Of a stretch of 40,804 bases of DNA, positions 17,437 through 25,142 are shown piece after piece. The DNA lies in contig DATFJP010000008.1 of NCBI GenBank assembly GCA_035269105.1, positions 1 through 40,804 of the forward strand. Direction: 5' to 3'. The stretch's first letter is position 1. Each line of letters opens with the position of its first letter. The notes under the pieces were generated by a model, which was not told where the DNA came from, did not search any database, and worked only from the letters and a program-made list of their open reading frames with translations. The DNA is from JAQYVZ01 sp035269105. Lineage in GTDB: Bacteria; Desulfobacterota; Desulfuromonadia; Desulfuromonadales; BM103. The position numbers and the translations under genes are program-made.

Positions 17437-18855
17437 TTAGTCTTCCCTGGGAATTGGCAGCGACAAGTACAGCATCGCTTCGCCCCGCTGCAGCAGCAGG
17501 GCAACATTGCGGCCGGGCCGGAGCTCCCCGCGAATCCGCTGCAGATCCTGCAAGCTTTCCAATTCCTGCTGGTTTACCGCCAGGAGCAGGTCTTCGTTGC
17601 GAACCCCGCTGACCGCGGCAATGCTGCCCGGCTCCACGGCAATCACCCTGAGACCCTTTTCGGCTTTCTGCAGCTGCATGCCCAGCCAGCCATCATCGGG
17701 TTCGCCCGCGATCGATTCGCGCGGTTCGGAGCGGCGTTCGGCAATTTCGACCTGCAGGGTCATGGCCGTTCCGTCGCGCAGGACTTCCACCGGGACCTCG
17801 CTGCCGATCGGGGTGCTTGCCACCAGCAGCTGAAGTTCCCGGACCCCCCGCACTTCCTTGCCGTTGAAACTGAGCAGGATATCACCGCGCTGCAGGCCGG
17901 CACGCTCGGCCGGGGTCTCCGGCAGCACCTTGTTGATCAGGGCGCCGGTGACCCGATCGAGCCCGAAGGATTCGGCCAGTCCCGGATCCAGAGCCTGAAT
18001 GCCGACCCCCAGCCAGCCCCGGGTCACTTCGCCGCTGGTTATCAGCTGGTCGGCGATCTGACTGGCCAGGTTGATGGGAATCGCAAAACCGATGCCCTGT
18101 CCAGAAGCGACGATCGCGGTGTTGATGCCGACCACCTCGCCGTAAATATTCAGTAAGGGTCCGCCGGAATTCCCGGGGTTGATCGAAGCATCGGTCTGGA
18201 TGAAATCCTCGTAATCCTCAATCCCGATATTGGCCCGCCCCGTCGCCGAGATCACACCGACGGTGAGGGTGCTGTCGAGGCCGAAGGGATTGCCGATCGC
18301 CAGAGCCCATTGGCCGACCCGCAGACGGTCGGAATTGCCCAGCACCGCCATCGGCAGGGGGTCGTCCGGGACAATTTTGAGCACGGCCACATCGGTTTTC
18401 GGGTCGACGCCGACGACTTCGCCCGGGAAAACCCTCTGGTCGGTGAGTCTGACCTTGATATCTTCGGCCCCCGCCACCACGTGTTCGTTGGTCAGGATAT
18501 AGCCGTCTTCGCTCAGGATGAAGCCGGAACCGAGGCTCCGCTCGCGGCGCTCGGTCGGCGGAGCCCGGAACAGGTCGCCGAAAAATTCCTCGAACAGAGG
18601 ATGGACGCGAGAGGCGTCCCTCACGCGCTCGGCACGGATATTGACGACCGTCGGCGTGACTTTTTCGGAAACTTCGATAAAAGCGCGCTGGCTGGCCAGC
18701 AATTCGGCCGGTGGCGCCTCCACCGGAGGCGCGACCTCGGCTTTGCGAACCGAAGTCGCCCTTTCCACCGCTTCCTCATCCCCGCAGCCGCTGAGAACCA
18801 GCAGACTGACCAGGCAGAAGGGCAGGCATATCCATCTGAAAAAAGGCTGTCGCAT
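17437..18855 (-). CDS. DegP/DegQ-type periplasmic serine protease (lipoprotein)
   Basis: A 472-residue HtrA/Do-family protease. The N-terminus is a lipoprotein signal: a hydrophobic stretch ending in LSGC, with the lipidated cysteine at C24. The catalytic triad is H125 (TNEHVV), D155 (KTDVAVLK) and S230 (GNSGGP). Two PDZ domains follow, at about residues 285-370 and 390-465. HtrA proteins degrade or refold damaged envelope proteins. Membrane anchoring by lipid is unusual for DegP/DegQ proper, which are soluble in the periplasm; the protein could therefore be an anchored DegQ- or DegS-like form. It heads the five-gene minus-strand run, with a promoter candidate and a GGGAG before the ATG. Confidence 0.92.
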   Translation of the reverse strand: MRQPFFRWICLPFCLVSLLVLSGCGDEEAVERATSVRKAEVAPPVEAPPAELLASQRAFIEVSEKVTPTVVNIRAERVRDASRVHPLFEEFFGDLFRAPPTERRERSLGSGFILSEDGYILTNEHVVAGAEDIKVRLTDQRVFPGEVVGVDPKTDVAVLKIVPDDPLPMAVLGNSDRLRVGQWALAIGNPFGLDSTLTVGVISATGRANIGIEDYEDFIQTDASINPGNSGGPLLNIYGEVVGINTAIVASGQGIGFAIPINLASQIADQLITSGEVTRGWLGVGIQALDPGLAESFGLDRVTGALINKVLPETPAERAGLQRGDILLSFNGKEVRGVRELQLLVASTPIGSEVPVEVLRDGTAMTLQVEIAERRSEPRESIAGEPDDGWLGMQLQKAEKGLRVIAVEPGSIAAVSGVRNEDLLLAVNQQELESLQDLQRIRGELRPGRNVALLLQRGEAMLYLSLPIPRED

Positions 18856-18882
18856 CAGTCATTTTCTCCCATTTCTGTTCGC

Positions 18883-18911
18883 AGAGTAACCAAAAGCACG
18901 GATGCTGTCAA
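18883..18911 (-). promoter_or_regulatory. Candidate sigma70 promoter for the protease-rluD operon
   Basis: On the minus strand a perfect TTGACA (18906-18911) is followed after exactly 17 bases by TACTCT (18883-18888), which matches the -10 consensus at three positions. It lies 28 bases before the protease start codon. No sigma-E type element was recognised. Confidence 0.45.
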
Positions 18912-18973
18912 TCGGCAGTAGAAAGCTTCTGCCGGTCTGCACCTGGCGCGGGGAATTCGCGGCAGGCGACCAT

Positions 18974-19705
18974 TTACAGCAATTCCAGGAATTCCTCATG
19001 GGTCCCTTCCCAGTCCGGGGGGTAGCGGGTGTCGCGATGGTCGATTCGCCAGGTCGTCAACAGGCAGGTCCGGATGCCGGCCCGGCAGGCAGCCATGTCA
19101 TGCCAGCTATCGTTGCCCACCATCAAACAGGCCTCGGCAGGAACCTGCAACCTGGCTAAAACTTCCTGAAAATATTCCACGTGAGGTTTGCAGTGGCGAA
19201 AGGTTTCATAGTCCGTGACGAATTGGAAAAAATCGTCTTCCAGACCGGCCCATTGCATCCGGGCATCAATCACCATGCGCGGAAAAATCGGATTGGTGGC
19301 CAGCACCATTCTCCAGCCGCGCTGGCGGCAGGTGCGGAGCAGCGGACGGGCCAGGGGATGAGCCTGCACGAAGGATTGCAGATCGGGGAGAGTTTCCCGG
19401 CAGAATGCGACAAGGGCCTGTTGGTAGCTGCTCGGTGGAATCGCCAGGGAATTCTGGAGGCGAGCCAGCAGGCGCTGTTCCAACGTCATTCGATCATCAA
19501 CCCGGCTCAGCATGTCGACCACTGCTTGCCGCATGCTGTCGACGATTTCGCGGCTGTGAGCCCAGTCCTCAAGACGCGCAGCAAGACCATCCAGGTAAGT
19601 GGGGATGAACCGATGCATGTCGACCCCGAGCAGGGTGCCGTCGAGATCGAACAGGACAACTTCGATTTGATCGAGTGAAAGATCCTCAACGCAATTCATT
19701 GACAT
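18974..19705 (-). CDS. HAD-superfamily phosphatase
   Basis: A 243-residue haloacid-dehalogenase-type hydrolase. Motif I is FDLDGTL (nucleophile D20, acid D22). Motif II threonine lies in LATNP, motif III lysine in HCKPH, and motif IV acids in VGNDSWHD. A helical cap sits between motifs I and II, as in the phosphoglycolate phosphatase and pyrimidine nucleotidase groups. The substrate cannot be told from sequence. AAGGAG lies five bases before the ATG at 19705. The gene is upstream of and in the same direction as the protease operon but has 118 bases between, so it may be separate. It is divergent from elbB. Confidence 0.88.
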   Translation of the reverse strand: MSMNCVEDLSLDQIEVVLFDLDGTLLGVDMHRFIPTYLDGLAARLEDWAHSREIVDSMRQAVVDMLSRVDDRMTLEQRLLARLQNSLAIPPSSYQQALVAFCRETLPDLQSFVQAHPLARPLLRTCRQRGWRMVLATNPIFPRMVIDARMQWAGLEDDFFQFVTDYETFRHCKPHVEYFQEVLARLQVPAEACLMVGNDSWHDMAACRAGIRTCLLTTWRIDHRDTRYPPDWEGTHEEFLELL

Positions 19706-19771
19706 GCTCCTTGGACAGCCGTTTCGTCACCATAACATGACCGCTTTCCGGAAAACCAACAGCTTCGACGC

Positions 19772-19799
19772 TTGACATGGAGTTCTTTTTCCTTAATCT
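19772..19799 (+). promoter_or_regulatory. Candidate promoter for elbB
   Basis: A perfect TTGACA at 19772-19777 is followed after 16 bases by TAATCT at 19794-19799, three of six matches. It is about 55 bases before the elbB start. Other -10 choices are possible, for example TACACT at 19823-19828 with a poor -35. Confidence 0.35.
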
Positions 19800-19852
19800 T
19801 TCCAGAATAACCCTGTCGATGATACACTTTGCAAGCTAAGAAGGAGGTGACC

Positions 19853-20521
19853 ATGGCAAAAAAGATTGGTGTCATACTTTCCGGCTGCGGCGTCTACGAC
19901 GGCAGCGAGGTCCACGAGTCCGTCATCACCCTGCTGGCGATTGACCGGGCTGGCGCCGAAGCGGTCTGCATGGCGCCCGACATTGAACAGATGCATGTCA
20001 TCAACCATCAGACCGGAGAAGTTGCCGAGGGCGAACATCGCAACGTCCTGGTCGAATCGGCGCGCATCGCGCGCGGCGAAGTCCTTAACCTTGCCCAGGT
20101 CAAGGCGAGCGACCTGGATGCCCTGATCCTTCCGGGAGGTTTCGGTGCGGCCAAAAATCTTTCGACATTCGCGGTCGATGGTCCTGATTGCCAGGTCAAT
20201 CCGGAGGTCGCCAGGCTTATCCGGGACATGCATGCCGCCAAAAAACCGATCGCTGCGGTCTGCATCGCTCCTACCATCCTGTCCAGGGTTCTCGGTGAGG
20301 ACCAGATCCCCCATGAGTTGACCATCGGTGACAACCAGGACGTTGCCGGAGCCATGGACAAAATGGGCTCCAAACACATCCAGTGCCCGGTGCAGGAGTA
20401 CGTGGTCGACAAGGACAACAAGCTGATCTCCTCCCCCGCCTACATGTCGGCCGGCTCGATTGCAGAAGCCGCCGGAGGGATCGAGAAAACTGTCAAGGTC
20501 CTGCTGGAAATGACCGGATAA
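19853..20521 (+). CDS. elbB: ElbB / glyoxalase-III-like DJ-1 family protein
   Basis: A 222-residue member of the DJ-1/PfpI superfamily, close to E. coli ElbB (isoprenoid biosynthesis protein with amidotransferase-like domain). The nucleophile elbow is AVCIAPT with C137. The N-terminal KKIGVILSGCGVYDGSEVHE stretch is typical of ElbB. The ATG at 19853 is chosen because GGAGGTGA precedes it directly (19841-19848); an in-frame upstream ATG at 19829 lacks such a site. ElbB has weak glyoxalase activity in vitro and its in vivo role is not settled. It is followed by a hairpin region and then rubredoxin. Confidence 0.9.
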   Translation: MAKKIGVILSGCGVYDGSEVHESVITLLAIDRAGAEAVCMAPDIEQMHVINHQTGEVAEGEHRNVLVESARIARGEVLNLAQVKASDLDALILPGGFGAAKNLSTFAVDGPDCQVNPEVARLIRDMHAAKKPIAAVCIAPTILSRVLGEDQIPHELTIGDNQDVAGAMDKMGSKHIQCPVQEYVVDKDNKLISSPAYMSAGSIAEAAGGIEKTVKVLLEMTG

Positions 20522-20570
20522 TGCCCCGGATGCCGTCCGCAGACTCCGTCTGCCGGCCGCGTCTTATCTT

Positions 20571-20615
20571 TTGAATGCCCCAACGGCATTCAAGAACGGC
20601 GCCTGGCGCCATTTT
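20571..20615 (+). terminator. Hairpins between elbB and rubredoxin
   Basis: TTGAATGCC (20571-20579) pairs with GGCATTCAA (20585-20593), nine bases with a five-base loop. A second small hairpin, GGCGC with GCGCC (20598-20610), is followed by ATTTTG. Together they may end the elbB message or attenuate read-through into rubredoxin. The T-run is short. Confidence 0.4.
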
Positions 20616-20634
20616 GACCTAGAGGAGAACGAAC

Positions 20635-20793
20635 ATGACCAAGTATCGCTGCGTTATCTGTGATTACATCTACGATCCCGAAGAAGGCGATCCGGGCAAC
20701 GGGGTCGAACCGGGCACCGCCTTCGAAGATATTCCGGATGACTGGGTCTGCCCCCTCTGCGGTGCCGACAAAAGCAACTTCGAACCCGTGTGA
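20635..20793 (+). CDS. Rubredoxin
   Basis: A 52-residue protein with a complete rubredoxin iron site. The cysteines sit at C6 and C9 (CVIC) and C39 and C42 (CPLC), with the family's YDPEEGDP and FEDIPDDWVCP stretches between. It carries one Fe in a four-cysteine site and moves single electrons, often to oxygen- or peroxide-reducing enzymes in anaerobes. GAGGAG at 20622-20627 precedes the ATG. The last codon and stop overlap the lipB start in a GTGA arrangement, so the two genes are translationally coupled. No rubrerythrin or rubredoxin oxidoreductase lies nearby. Confidence 0.97.
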   Translation: MTKYRCVICDYIYDPEEGDPGNGVEPGTAFEDIPDDWVCPLCGADKSNFEPV

Positions 20794-21512
20794 AGACTCA
20801 CGTCAAAAGTTCCTCGCCGGCAGGTGCTCCCCGCCTGCCGGCAACTTCCGGCTTCCGGACGCTCCGCCTGGGCCGGGTGGCATACCGGAAAGCCCTGAGC
20901 CTCCAGGAAGAACTGCTGAGCCGCCGGCCGGAATGGGACTACGACCTGCTCATCCTCCTGGAACACGATCCGGTCATCACAGCCGGCCGGAGCACCGATA
21001 AACGCCATCTGCTCGCATCACCGCAGAGGTTGGCCGATGCCGGCATCGATTATCATGAAATCGGCCGCGGCGGCGATCTCACTTTTCATGGGCCCGGTCA
21101 GTTGGTTGGCTATCCACTGATCGATCTGACTATCTGCGGTCGCGACCTTCATCTTTATTTGCGACGTTTGGAAGCGGTCATTCTCCGCACCCTTGCCGCA
21201 TTCGGCCTGGAAGGCGGGGTCCAGGCCGGCAGAACCGGGGTCTGGCTCGGCGACCGCAAAATTGCTTCAATCGGGGTCGGGGTCCGGCGCTGGATCAGTT
21301 GGCATGGTTTTGCCCTGAATATCGGCAACGATCTGGGCGGGTTCGAGATGATCGTGCCCTGCGGATTGCCAGATGCCCGAATGACCTCCATGGTGCAGGC
21401 CCTGCAGCGGGATGTCGACCTGCCCGCCGTCTCCCGGCGCATCACCGAAACCTTTGCGGAGGTTTTCAACCTGCCTTACCTCGGTGAATTTCAGGGCGAT
21501 TCCGAGAGTTGA
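20790..21512 (+). CDS. lipB: Octanoyltransferase LipB
   Basis: A 240-residue LipB that moves octanoyl from ACP to the lipoyl domains of target enzymes. The conserved RGGDLTFHGPGQLVGY stretch is at residues 93-108. The catalytic pair is K157 (GDRKIASIG) and C191 (PCGLPD). It starts with GTG at 20790, overlapping the rubredoxin stop in GTGA; the 25 residues before the family core are not conserved in length, so a later start is possible, but no good ribosome site supports one. lipA follows 88 bases later, giving the full lipoate synthesis route. Confidence 0.93.
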   Translation: MKTHVKSSSPAGAPRLPATSGFRTLRLGRVAYRKALSLQEELLSRRPEWDYDLLILLEHDPVITAGRSTDKRHLLASPQRLADAGIDYHEIGRGGDLTFHGPGQLVGYPLIDLTICGRDLHLYLRRLEAVILRTLAAFGLEGGVQAGRTGVWLGDRKIASIGVGVRRWISWHGFALNIGNDLGGFEMIVPCGLPDARMTSMVQALQRDVDLPAVSRRITETFAEVFNLPYLGEFQGDSES

Positions 21513-21600
21513 AAACCGGTCAGCCCTGTGGCATTGTTAGGAATGCTGCAACTCACTGACGACGTGAACCTGTGCGTCGCTTGCTTTCCATGGTGATGAG

Positions 21601-22491
21601 ATGGCATCAATTTCGCCTCGCAAGCCTTCCTGGCTGAAGGTCCGTTTCCCGGCAGGGAACAATTATGCCCGCATCGACCGCCTGCATCGTGAGCAGGGAC
21701 TGAATTCGGTCTGCCGCAGCGCCGCCTGCCCCAACCAGGGTGAATGCTGGAGTCGGGGGACCGCAACATTCATGATCCTGGGGGATCGCTGCACCCGGGA
21801 CTGCCGCTTCTGTAATGTCATCCAGGCCCCGCCGGCGAAACCCGATCCGTCAGAGCCGCAACGGGTGGCGGCCGCCGTCGCCGAACTCGGACTCAATCAT
21901 GCCGTAATCACCTCTGTGACCCGGGACGACCTGGCCGACGGCGGTGCCCGCCAGTTTGCCGAAGTAACTCAAAAAATCCGTGATCTGGCGCCGGACTGCC
22001 GCATCGAATTGCTGATTCCGGATCTGCAGGGGGACAGTTCGGCTTTGCGCAGCCTCCTTGAAGCCGCCCCCGATCTGGTGGGCCATAACCTGGAAACCGT
22101 GCCGCGACTTTATGCCGCCGCCCGTCAGGGAGCCGATTATCAACGTTCCCTGGCGTTGCTGCGGACTGCTGCGATCCTGGCGCCGAAGCTGCCGACCAAA
22201 ACCGGACTGATGCTGGGCATGGGAGAGACCTGGGAAGAAATTCTTGCCGTCATGCGGGACATTCTTGAAACCGGCTGCTATCTGCTGACCCTCGGCCAAT
22301 ACCTGCAGCCCAGCCGCCGTCACCTGGAGGTCGTTCGCTATCTGCCCCCGGCGGAGTTCCGTCAACTGCAGCAGGTCGGGCGCAACCTGGGTTTCCGCCA
22401 TATCGAGGCCGGTCCGCTGGTCAGGTCTTCCTATCATGCGGCTGAACAATTCGAGGAGTCCACTGATGAAAAATCAGAACGTGATTTATGA
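21601..22491 (+). CDS. lipA: Lipoyl synthase LipA (radical SAM)
   Basis: A 296-residue radical-SAM enzyme that inserts two sulfurs into protein-bound octanoyl. The auxiliary cluster cysteines are C38, C43 and C49 (CRSAACPNQGEC). The radical-SAM CxxxCxxC is C64, C68 and C71 (CTRDCRFC). The conserved C-terminal RSSYHA supplies the serine ligand of the auxiliary cluster. Length is standard. The ATG at 21601 follows a GGTGATGAG. The last 26 bases overlap trxB. Confidence 0.96.
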   Translation: MASISPRKPSWLKVRFPAGNNYARIDRLHREQGLNSVCRSAACPNQGECWSRGTATFMILGDRCTRDCRFCNVIQAPPAKPDPSEPQRVAAAVAELGLNHAVITSVTRDDLADGGARQFAEVTQKIRDLAPDCRIELLIPDLQGDSSALRSLLEAAPDLVGHNLETVPRLYAAARQGADYQRSLALLRTAAILAPKLPTKTGLMLGMGETWEEILAVMRDILETGCYLLTLGQYLQPSRRHLEVVRYLPPAEFRQLQQVGRNLGFRHIEAGPLVRSSYHAAEQFEESTDEKSERDL

Positions 22492-23494
22492 AACCATCAT
22501 TCTCGGTTCGGGCCCCGCCGGATTGACCGCAGCTATCTACGCCGGGCGCAGTCGCTGCTGTCCGCTGGTGATTCATGGTCGTCAGCCGGGCGGTCAGCTG
22601 ACCACGACGACCCAGATCGACAATTACCCCGGTTTTCCGCAAGGCACTGACGGCAATGAATTGATGGAGAACATGCGTCTTCAGGCCGAACGCTTCGGCG
22701 CCAATTTCGTCGCAGGTGACGTGACCAGGGCCGACCTGCAGGAACGGCCTTTCCGCATCTATGTCGACGACCAGGTCTATCGCTGCCTGACCCTGATTAT
22801 CGCCACCGGTGCGTCGCCGAAACTGCTGGGCCTCGGCAATGAAGAATCCCTCTATGGTCGCGGCGTCTCCGTTTGCGCGACCTGCGATGCCTTTTTCTAT
22901 CAGGACAAGGAGGTGGTCGTGGTCGGGGGAGGCGATACGGCCATGGAGGAAGCGGTATTCCTGACCCGCTTCGCCAGTAAGGTGACGGTGGTCCATCGCC
23001 GGGACTCCCTGCGCGCCACGCCGGTGCTCGCCGAACGGGCCCTCGCCAACCGCCAGATCGAATTCGTCTGGGATGCCGTGGTCGCGCAGATTCTCAAGGA
23101 TGAGGCCGGCGTGACCGGGGTCCGCCTCCAGGATGTCAAAACAGGGGAGGAAAACGAGCTTGCCTGCGCCGGGGTTTTCATTGCCATCGGTCATCTGCCG
23201 AACACGCAGTTGTTCGAAGGTCAGCTGGACATGGACAACGAGGGCTACATCCTGACCCGCAATGGCACGGAAACCAGCATGCGCGGGGTGATGGCGTGCG
23301 GCGACGTCCAGGACCAGCAGTTCCGTCAGGCGATCACCGCGGCCGGCAGCGGCTGCATGGCCGCCATTCAGGCGGAGCGCTACCTTGACGACCTGCCTTA
23401 TGACCCATCCTTGAGCTGCAAGAAAGGCGTCTGCCGGGAAACCGGTACACCTGTAGACCTGCAACGGGCGAACGTCGATAAAAATTCCGCGTGA
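22466..23494 (+). CDS. trxB: Thioredoxin reductase
   Basis: A 342-residue low-molecular-weight thioredoxin-disulfide reductase. It has the FAD motif GSGPAG (14-19), the NADPH motif GGGDTA with HRRDS after it, and the redox-active CATC (C137, C140). The ATG at 22466, inside the lipA end, is chosen because GAGGAG lies seven bases before it; the open frame extends further upstream without such a site. The tail carries about 25 extra residues past the family core with two more cysteines (CKKGVC), which is slightly unusual. The substrate could be a thioredoxin or a ferredoxin-type partner; no trxA is near. It ends 6 bases before the convergent IscU-like gene. Confidence 0.93.
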   Translation: MKNQNVIYETIILGSGPAGLTAAIYAGRSRCCPLVIHGRQPGGQLTTTTQIDNYPGFPQGTDGNELMENMRLQAERFGANFVAGDVTRADLQERPFRIYVDDQVYRCLTLIIATGASPKLLGLGNEESLYGRGVSVCATCDAFFYQDKEVVVVGGGDTAMEEAVFLTRFASKVTVVHRRDSLRATPVLAERALANRQIEFVWDAVVAQILKDEAGVTGVRLQDVKTGEENELACAGVFIAIGHLPNTQLFEGQLDMDNEGYILTRNGTETSMRGVMACGDVQDQQFRQAITAAGSGCMAAIQAERYLDDLPYDPSLSCKKGVCRETGTPVDLQRANVDKNSA

Positions 23495-23500
23495 ACGACT

Positions 23501-23905
23501 TCAGGACGGGCTTTCTCCGGAGAAGTCCGCAGAGGGTCCGGCCGTCTTTTTGCGGTATTCCTTGATGGCGGCATGGAAGGCGGAGGCGGCCAGATTGGAA
23601 CAGTGCCACTTCTCGACAGGCAGTCCCTGCAGGGCGTCGGTAATATCCTGGTCGGTGATGGCCAGGACCTCGTCAAGGGTCTTGCCCATGGCCATTTCGC
23701 TGGCGATCGAAGAGGTGGCGATCGCCGCGCCGCAGCCGAAAATCTTGTATTTGACGTCCTGTACCCGGTCGTTGTCGATCTTGAGAAAAACCAGCAGGGC
23801 ATCGCCGCAGCTCGGGTCACCGACTTTCACCACCACATTGGCATCGTCGATAACCCCGATGTTGCGCGGGTTCCTGAAATGTTCCATGACGACATCGGAA
23901 TACAT
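23501..23905 (-). CDS. IscU/NifU-type iron-sulfur scaffold
   Basis: A 134-residue NifU N-terminal domain protein. The three cluster-ligand cysteines are C33 (DPSCGD), C58 (FGCGAA) and C102 (WHCSN), in the order of IscU. The start at 23905 is preceded by GGGAGA and matches the family's MYSDVVMEHFRNPRN beginning; the open frame runs further upstream without support. No cysteine desulfurase or ferredoxin gene is in the window, so it is a stand-alone scaffold. It follows the UPF0251 gene by 28 bases. The last residues are Ser/Pro-rich. Confidence 0.93.
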   Translation of the reverse strand: MYSDVVMEHFRNPRNIGVIDDANVVVKVGDPSCGDALLVFLKIDNDRVQDVKYKIFGCGAAIATSSIASEMAMGKTLDEVLAITDQDITDALQGLPVEKWHCSNLAASAFHAAIKEYRKKTAGPSADFSGESPS

Positions 23906-23933
23906 ATCATCTCTCCCGAACCAGCCTGGCCGC

Positions 23934-24221
23934 TTACCCGGGCTCGACAACCAGGGCCTGACCGGTGGTAATTGTTTTGATCAGCTTCCTGCGGCCGCTG
24001 GTGACCAGGCGCTGAACCGTCCCGCGGGAAATCCCCATCTTCTCTCCGGCTTCTTCCTGGGTCAGCCCCTGCTCATCACAAAACAGCAGGGCTTCGACTT
24101 CATCGTGAAAAAGCACGACCTGCGACAATTCGCTCATCGGCACGGAAACCGGCTTGTAGACAACTTCTGCGGTCTGCCCGGAGCAGTGGCACCTGCGGGG
24201 CTTTTTGGGTCGCGGGGACAT
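23934..24221 (-). CDS. UPF0251 (DUF134) predicted DNA-binding protein
   Basis: A 95-residue protein with the family layout: an N-terminal PRPKKPRRCHC zinc-like or basic segment, a middle helix, and a C-terminal sigma-like helix-turn-helix (LTQEEAGEKMGISRGTVQRLV). Family members are predicted transcription regulators. Their partner in many genomes is a NifX/NifB-like iron-molybdenum cofactor family protein, and one lies just upstream here. The ATG at 24221 is used because it fits the family start and AGGA is six bases before it; the open frame continues upstream to 24311. Confidence 0.85.
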   Translation of the reverse strand: MSPRPKKPRRCHCSGQTAEVVYKPVSVPMSELSQVVLFHDEVEALLFCDEQGLTQEEAGEKMGISRGTVQRLVTSGRRKLIKTITTGQALVVEPG

Positions 24222-24235
24222 AAATTTCCTGACAG

Positions 24236-24264
24236 GCTGCAGGCTGCCGGCAGCGGCCTGCAGC
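24236..24264 (-). repeat. Nine-base inverted repeat in the UPF0251 leader
   Basis: GCTGCAGGC (24236-24244) and GCCTGCAGC (24256-24264) are perfect inverted copies around an 11-base loop, 15 bases before the UPF0251 start codon on the minus strand. The loop side itself contains a short GCTGCCGGCAGC palindrome, so alternative folds exist. It could influence translation start or serve as a protein site. The rest of the 235-base gap between the two genes shows no gene. Confidence 0.5.
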
Positions 24265-24441
24265 GTTAATTGGCTTAATTCGTGCTCCATCAGGAAACTC
24301 CGGATGGACACAGTGCAGTTTTCGAGCCGGAAACGAGGAGTTTTTCGTCATGGCAAGGAAATCAAGGACTTGCGCGGGGCGTACATCGGCACGCCGCACA
24401 AGCAAGTCCGCAGATTGACGCCGCCAGGGCGGAAAAGAACC

Positions 24442-24457
24442 GTTTCCGGACGGAAAC
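24442..24457 (-). terminator. Weak terminator-like hairpin at the NifX-like stop
   Basis: On the minus strand GTTTCC and GGAAAC form a six-base stem with a four-base loop, starting in the stop codon region and followed by GGTTCTTTT. It is short, so read-through into the UPF0251 gene is likely. Confidence 0.3.
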
Positions 24458-24951
24458 TAATTCGGTGACCAGGCGCCGCCGCGGCCCGAGCCGTGCCGGA
24501 AACCATCGCCGGCCCCGTGTCGCCTGCCAAAGCCGAGACCGCAGCGACCGCCGCGCCCCTGACCGGAACCGGCATTTCGGCCGCAGGTGCCGACCGCCTT
24601 GCCTGCCGACCGGCCGCGCGGGACGAACTCCTCACTGGTCAGCTCGGTCAATCCCGATTCTGCCATAATTTCGAGGTTGGCCGCAACTGTCGCTTTGCAG
24701 GCCTGATAGACTTTGATCCCGCGCCGTTCCAGATCGACGAGAGATTTTGCGCCGATATTGCCGACCACCACGGCGTCGATATCGATTGGTCCTGTATTCT
24801 GGCGCAGGCGGGCAAACCATTCCGGGCCCGGGCGATCCTCGATCTGCCTGCTTTCACTGTCGACGACCAGAAACCTTCGAGCCGTACCGAAACGGCCATG
24901 GATCCGACTGTCAAGCTGCTTGTCGTTGAATATCGGGAAACAGATTTTCAT
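24457..24951 (-). CDS. NifX/NifB-like dinitrogenase cofactor family protein
   Basis: A 164-residue protein of the dinitrogenase iron-molybdenum cofactor biosynthesis family (ribonuclease-H-like fold). The start MKICFPIFND and the IHGRFGTAR stretch are typical; the following VVGNIGAKSLVDLERRGIKV matches the fold's core. The C-terminal 45 residues are low-complexity, rich in Gly, Arg, His and Cys, which could bind metal. Many such proteins occur outside nitrogen fixation and have unknown roles in metal or cluster handling. No nif gene lies in the window. A strong CGGAGG sits seven bases before the ATG. Upstream lie a good promoter and a dyad. Confidence 0.85.
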   Translation of the reverse strand: MKICFPIFNDKQLDSRIHGRFGTARRFLVVDSESRQIEDRPGPEWFARLRQNTGPIDIDAVVVGNIGAKSLVDLERRGIKVYQACKATVAANLEIMAESGLTELTSEEFVPRGRSAGKAVGTCGRNAGSGQGRGGRCGLGFGRRHGAGDGFRHGSGRGGAWSPN

Positions 24952-24975
24952 GGGGCACCTCCGATGCGTGGGGAC

Positions 24976-25003
24976 GGCATTTTGTGCATATACACATTAT
25001 GCC
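24976..25003. promoter_or_regulatory. 28-base dyad, likely operator
   Basis: A 28-base imperfect palindrome with 22 self-matching positions by eye. Outer arms are GGCAT and ATGCC, inner arms TGTG and CACA, with ATAT at the centre. It overlaps the -10 of the NifX-like gene's promoter and its presumed start site. A bound protein would block transcription. The UPF0251 regulator encoded two genes down is the obvious candidate, by inference. Confidence 0.6.
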
Positions 25004-25024
25004 CATGAAACAGCAGCAAGTCAA
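24996..25024 (-). promoter_or_regulatory. Sigma70-type promoter of the NifX-like gene
   Basis: On the minus strand TTGACT (25019-25024) and CATAAT (24996-25001) are separated by exactly 17 bases. Each hexamer differs from consensus at one position. It is the best promoter match I found in the window and lies 45 bases before the start codon. Nothing else is seen in the remaining gap to the phosphopantetheinyl transferase stop except a T8 run (minus strand) near 25111-25118 with no convincing hairpin. Confidence 0.65.
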
Positions 25025-25142
25025 GAGGCTGGCAAAGGGTTTTCCCAAGTCGCGTCTTGCCGGCAGGCAGATCGAACCCCGGGAAGGACTTCTCCGAAAT
25101 TCCAAGATGAACCAAAAAAAACTGATTCAAGAACACCAGAGT

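Noticed and set aside
24457..24951. Evidence for nitrogen fixation
   Set aside because: NifX/NifB-like family proteins are common outside nif clusters, and no nif gene occurs here.
25085..25142. Rho-independent terminator after the phosphopantetheinyl transferase
   Set aside because: A T8 run is present on the minus strand (25111-25118) but I found no stem of useful length directly before it.
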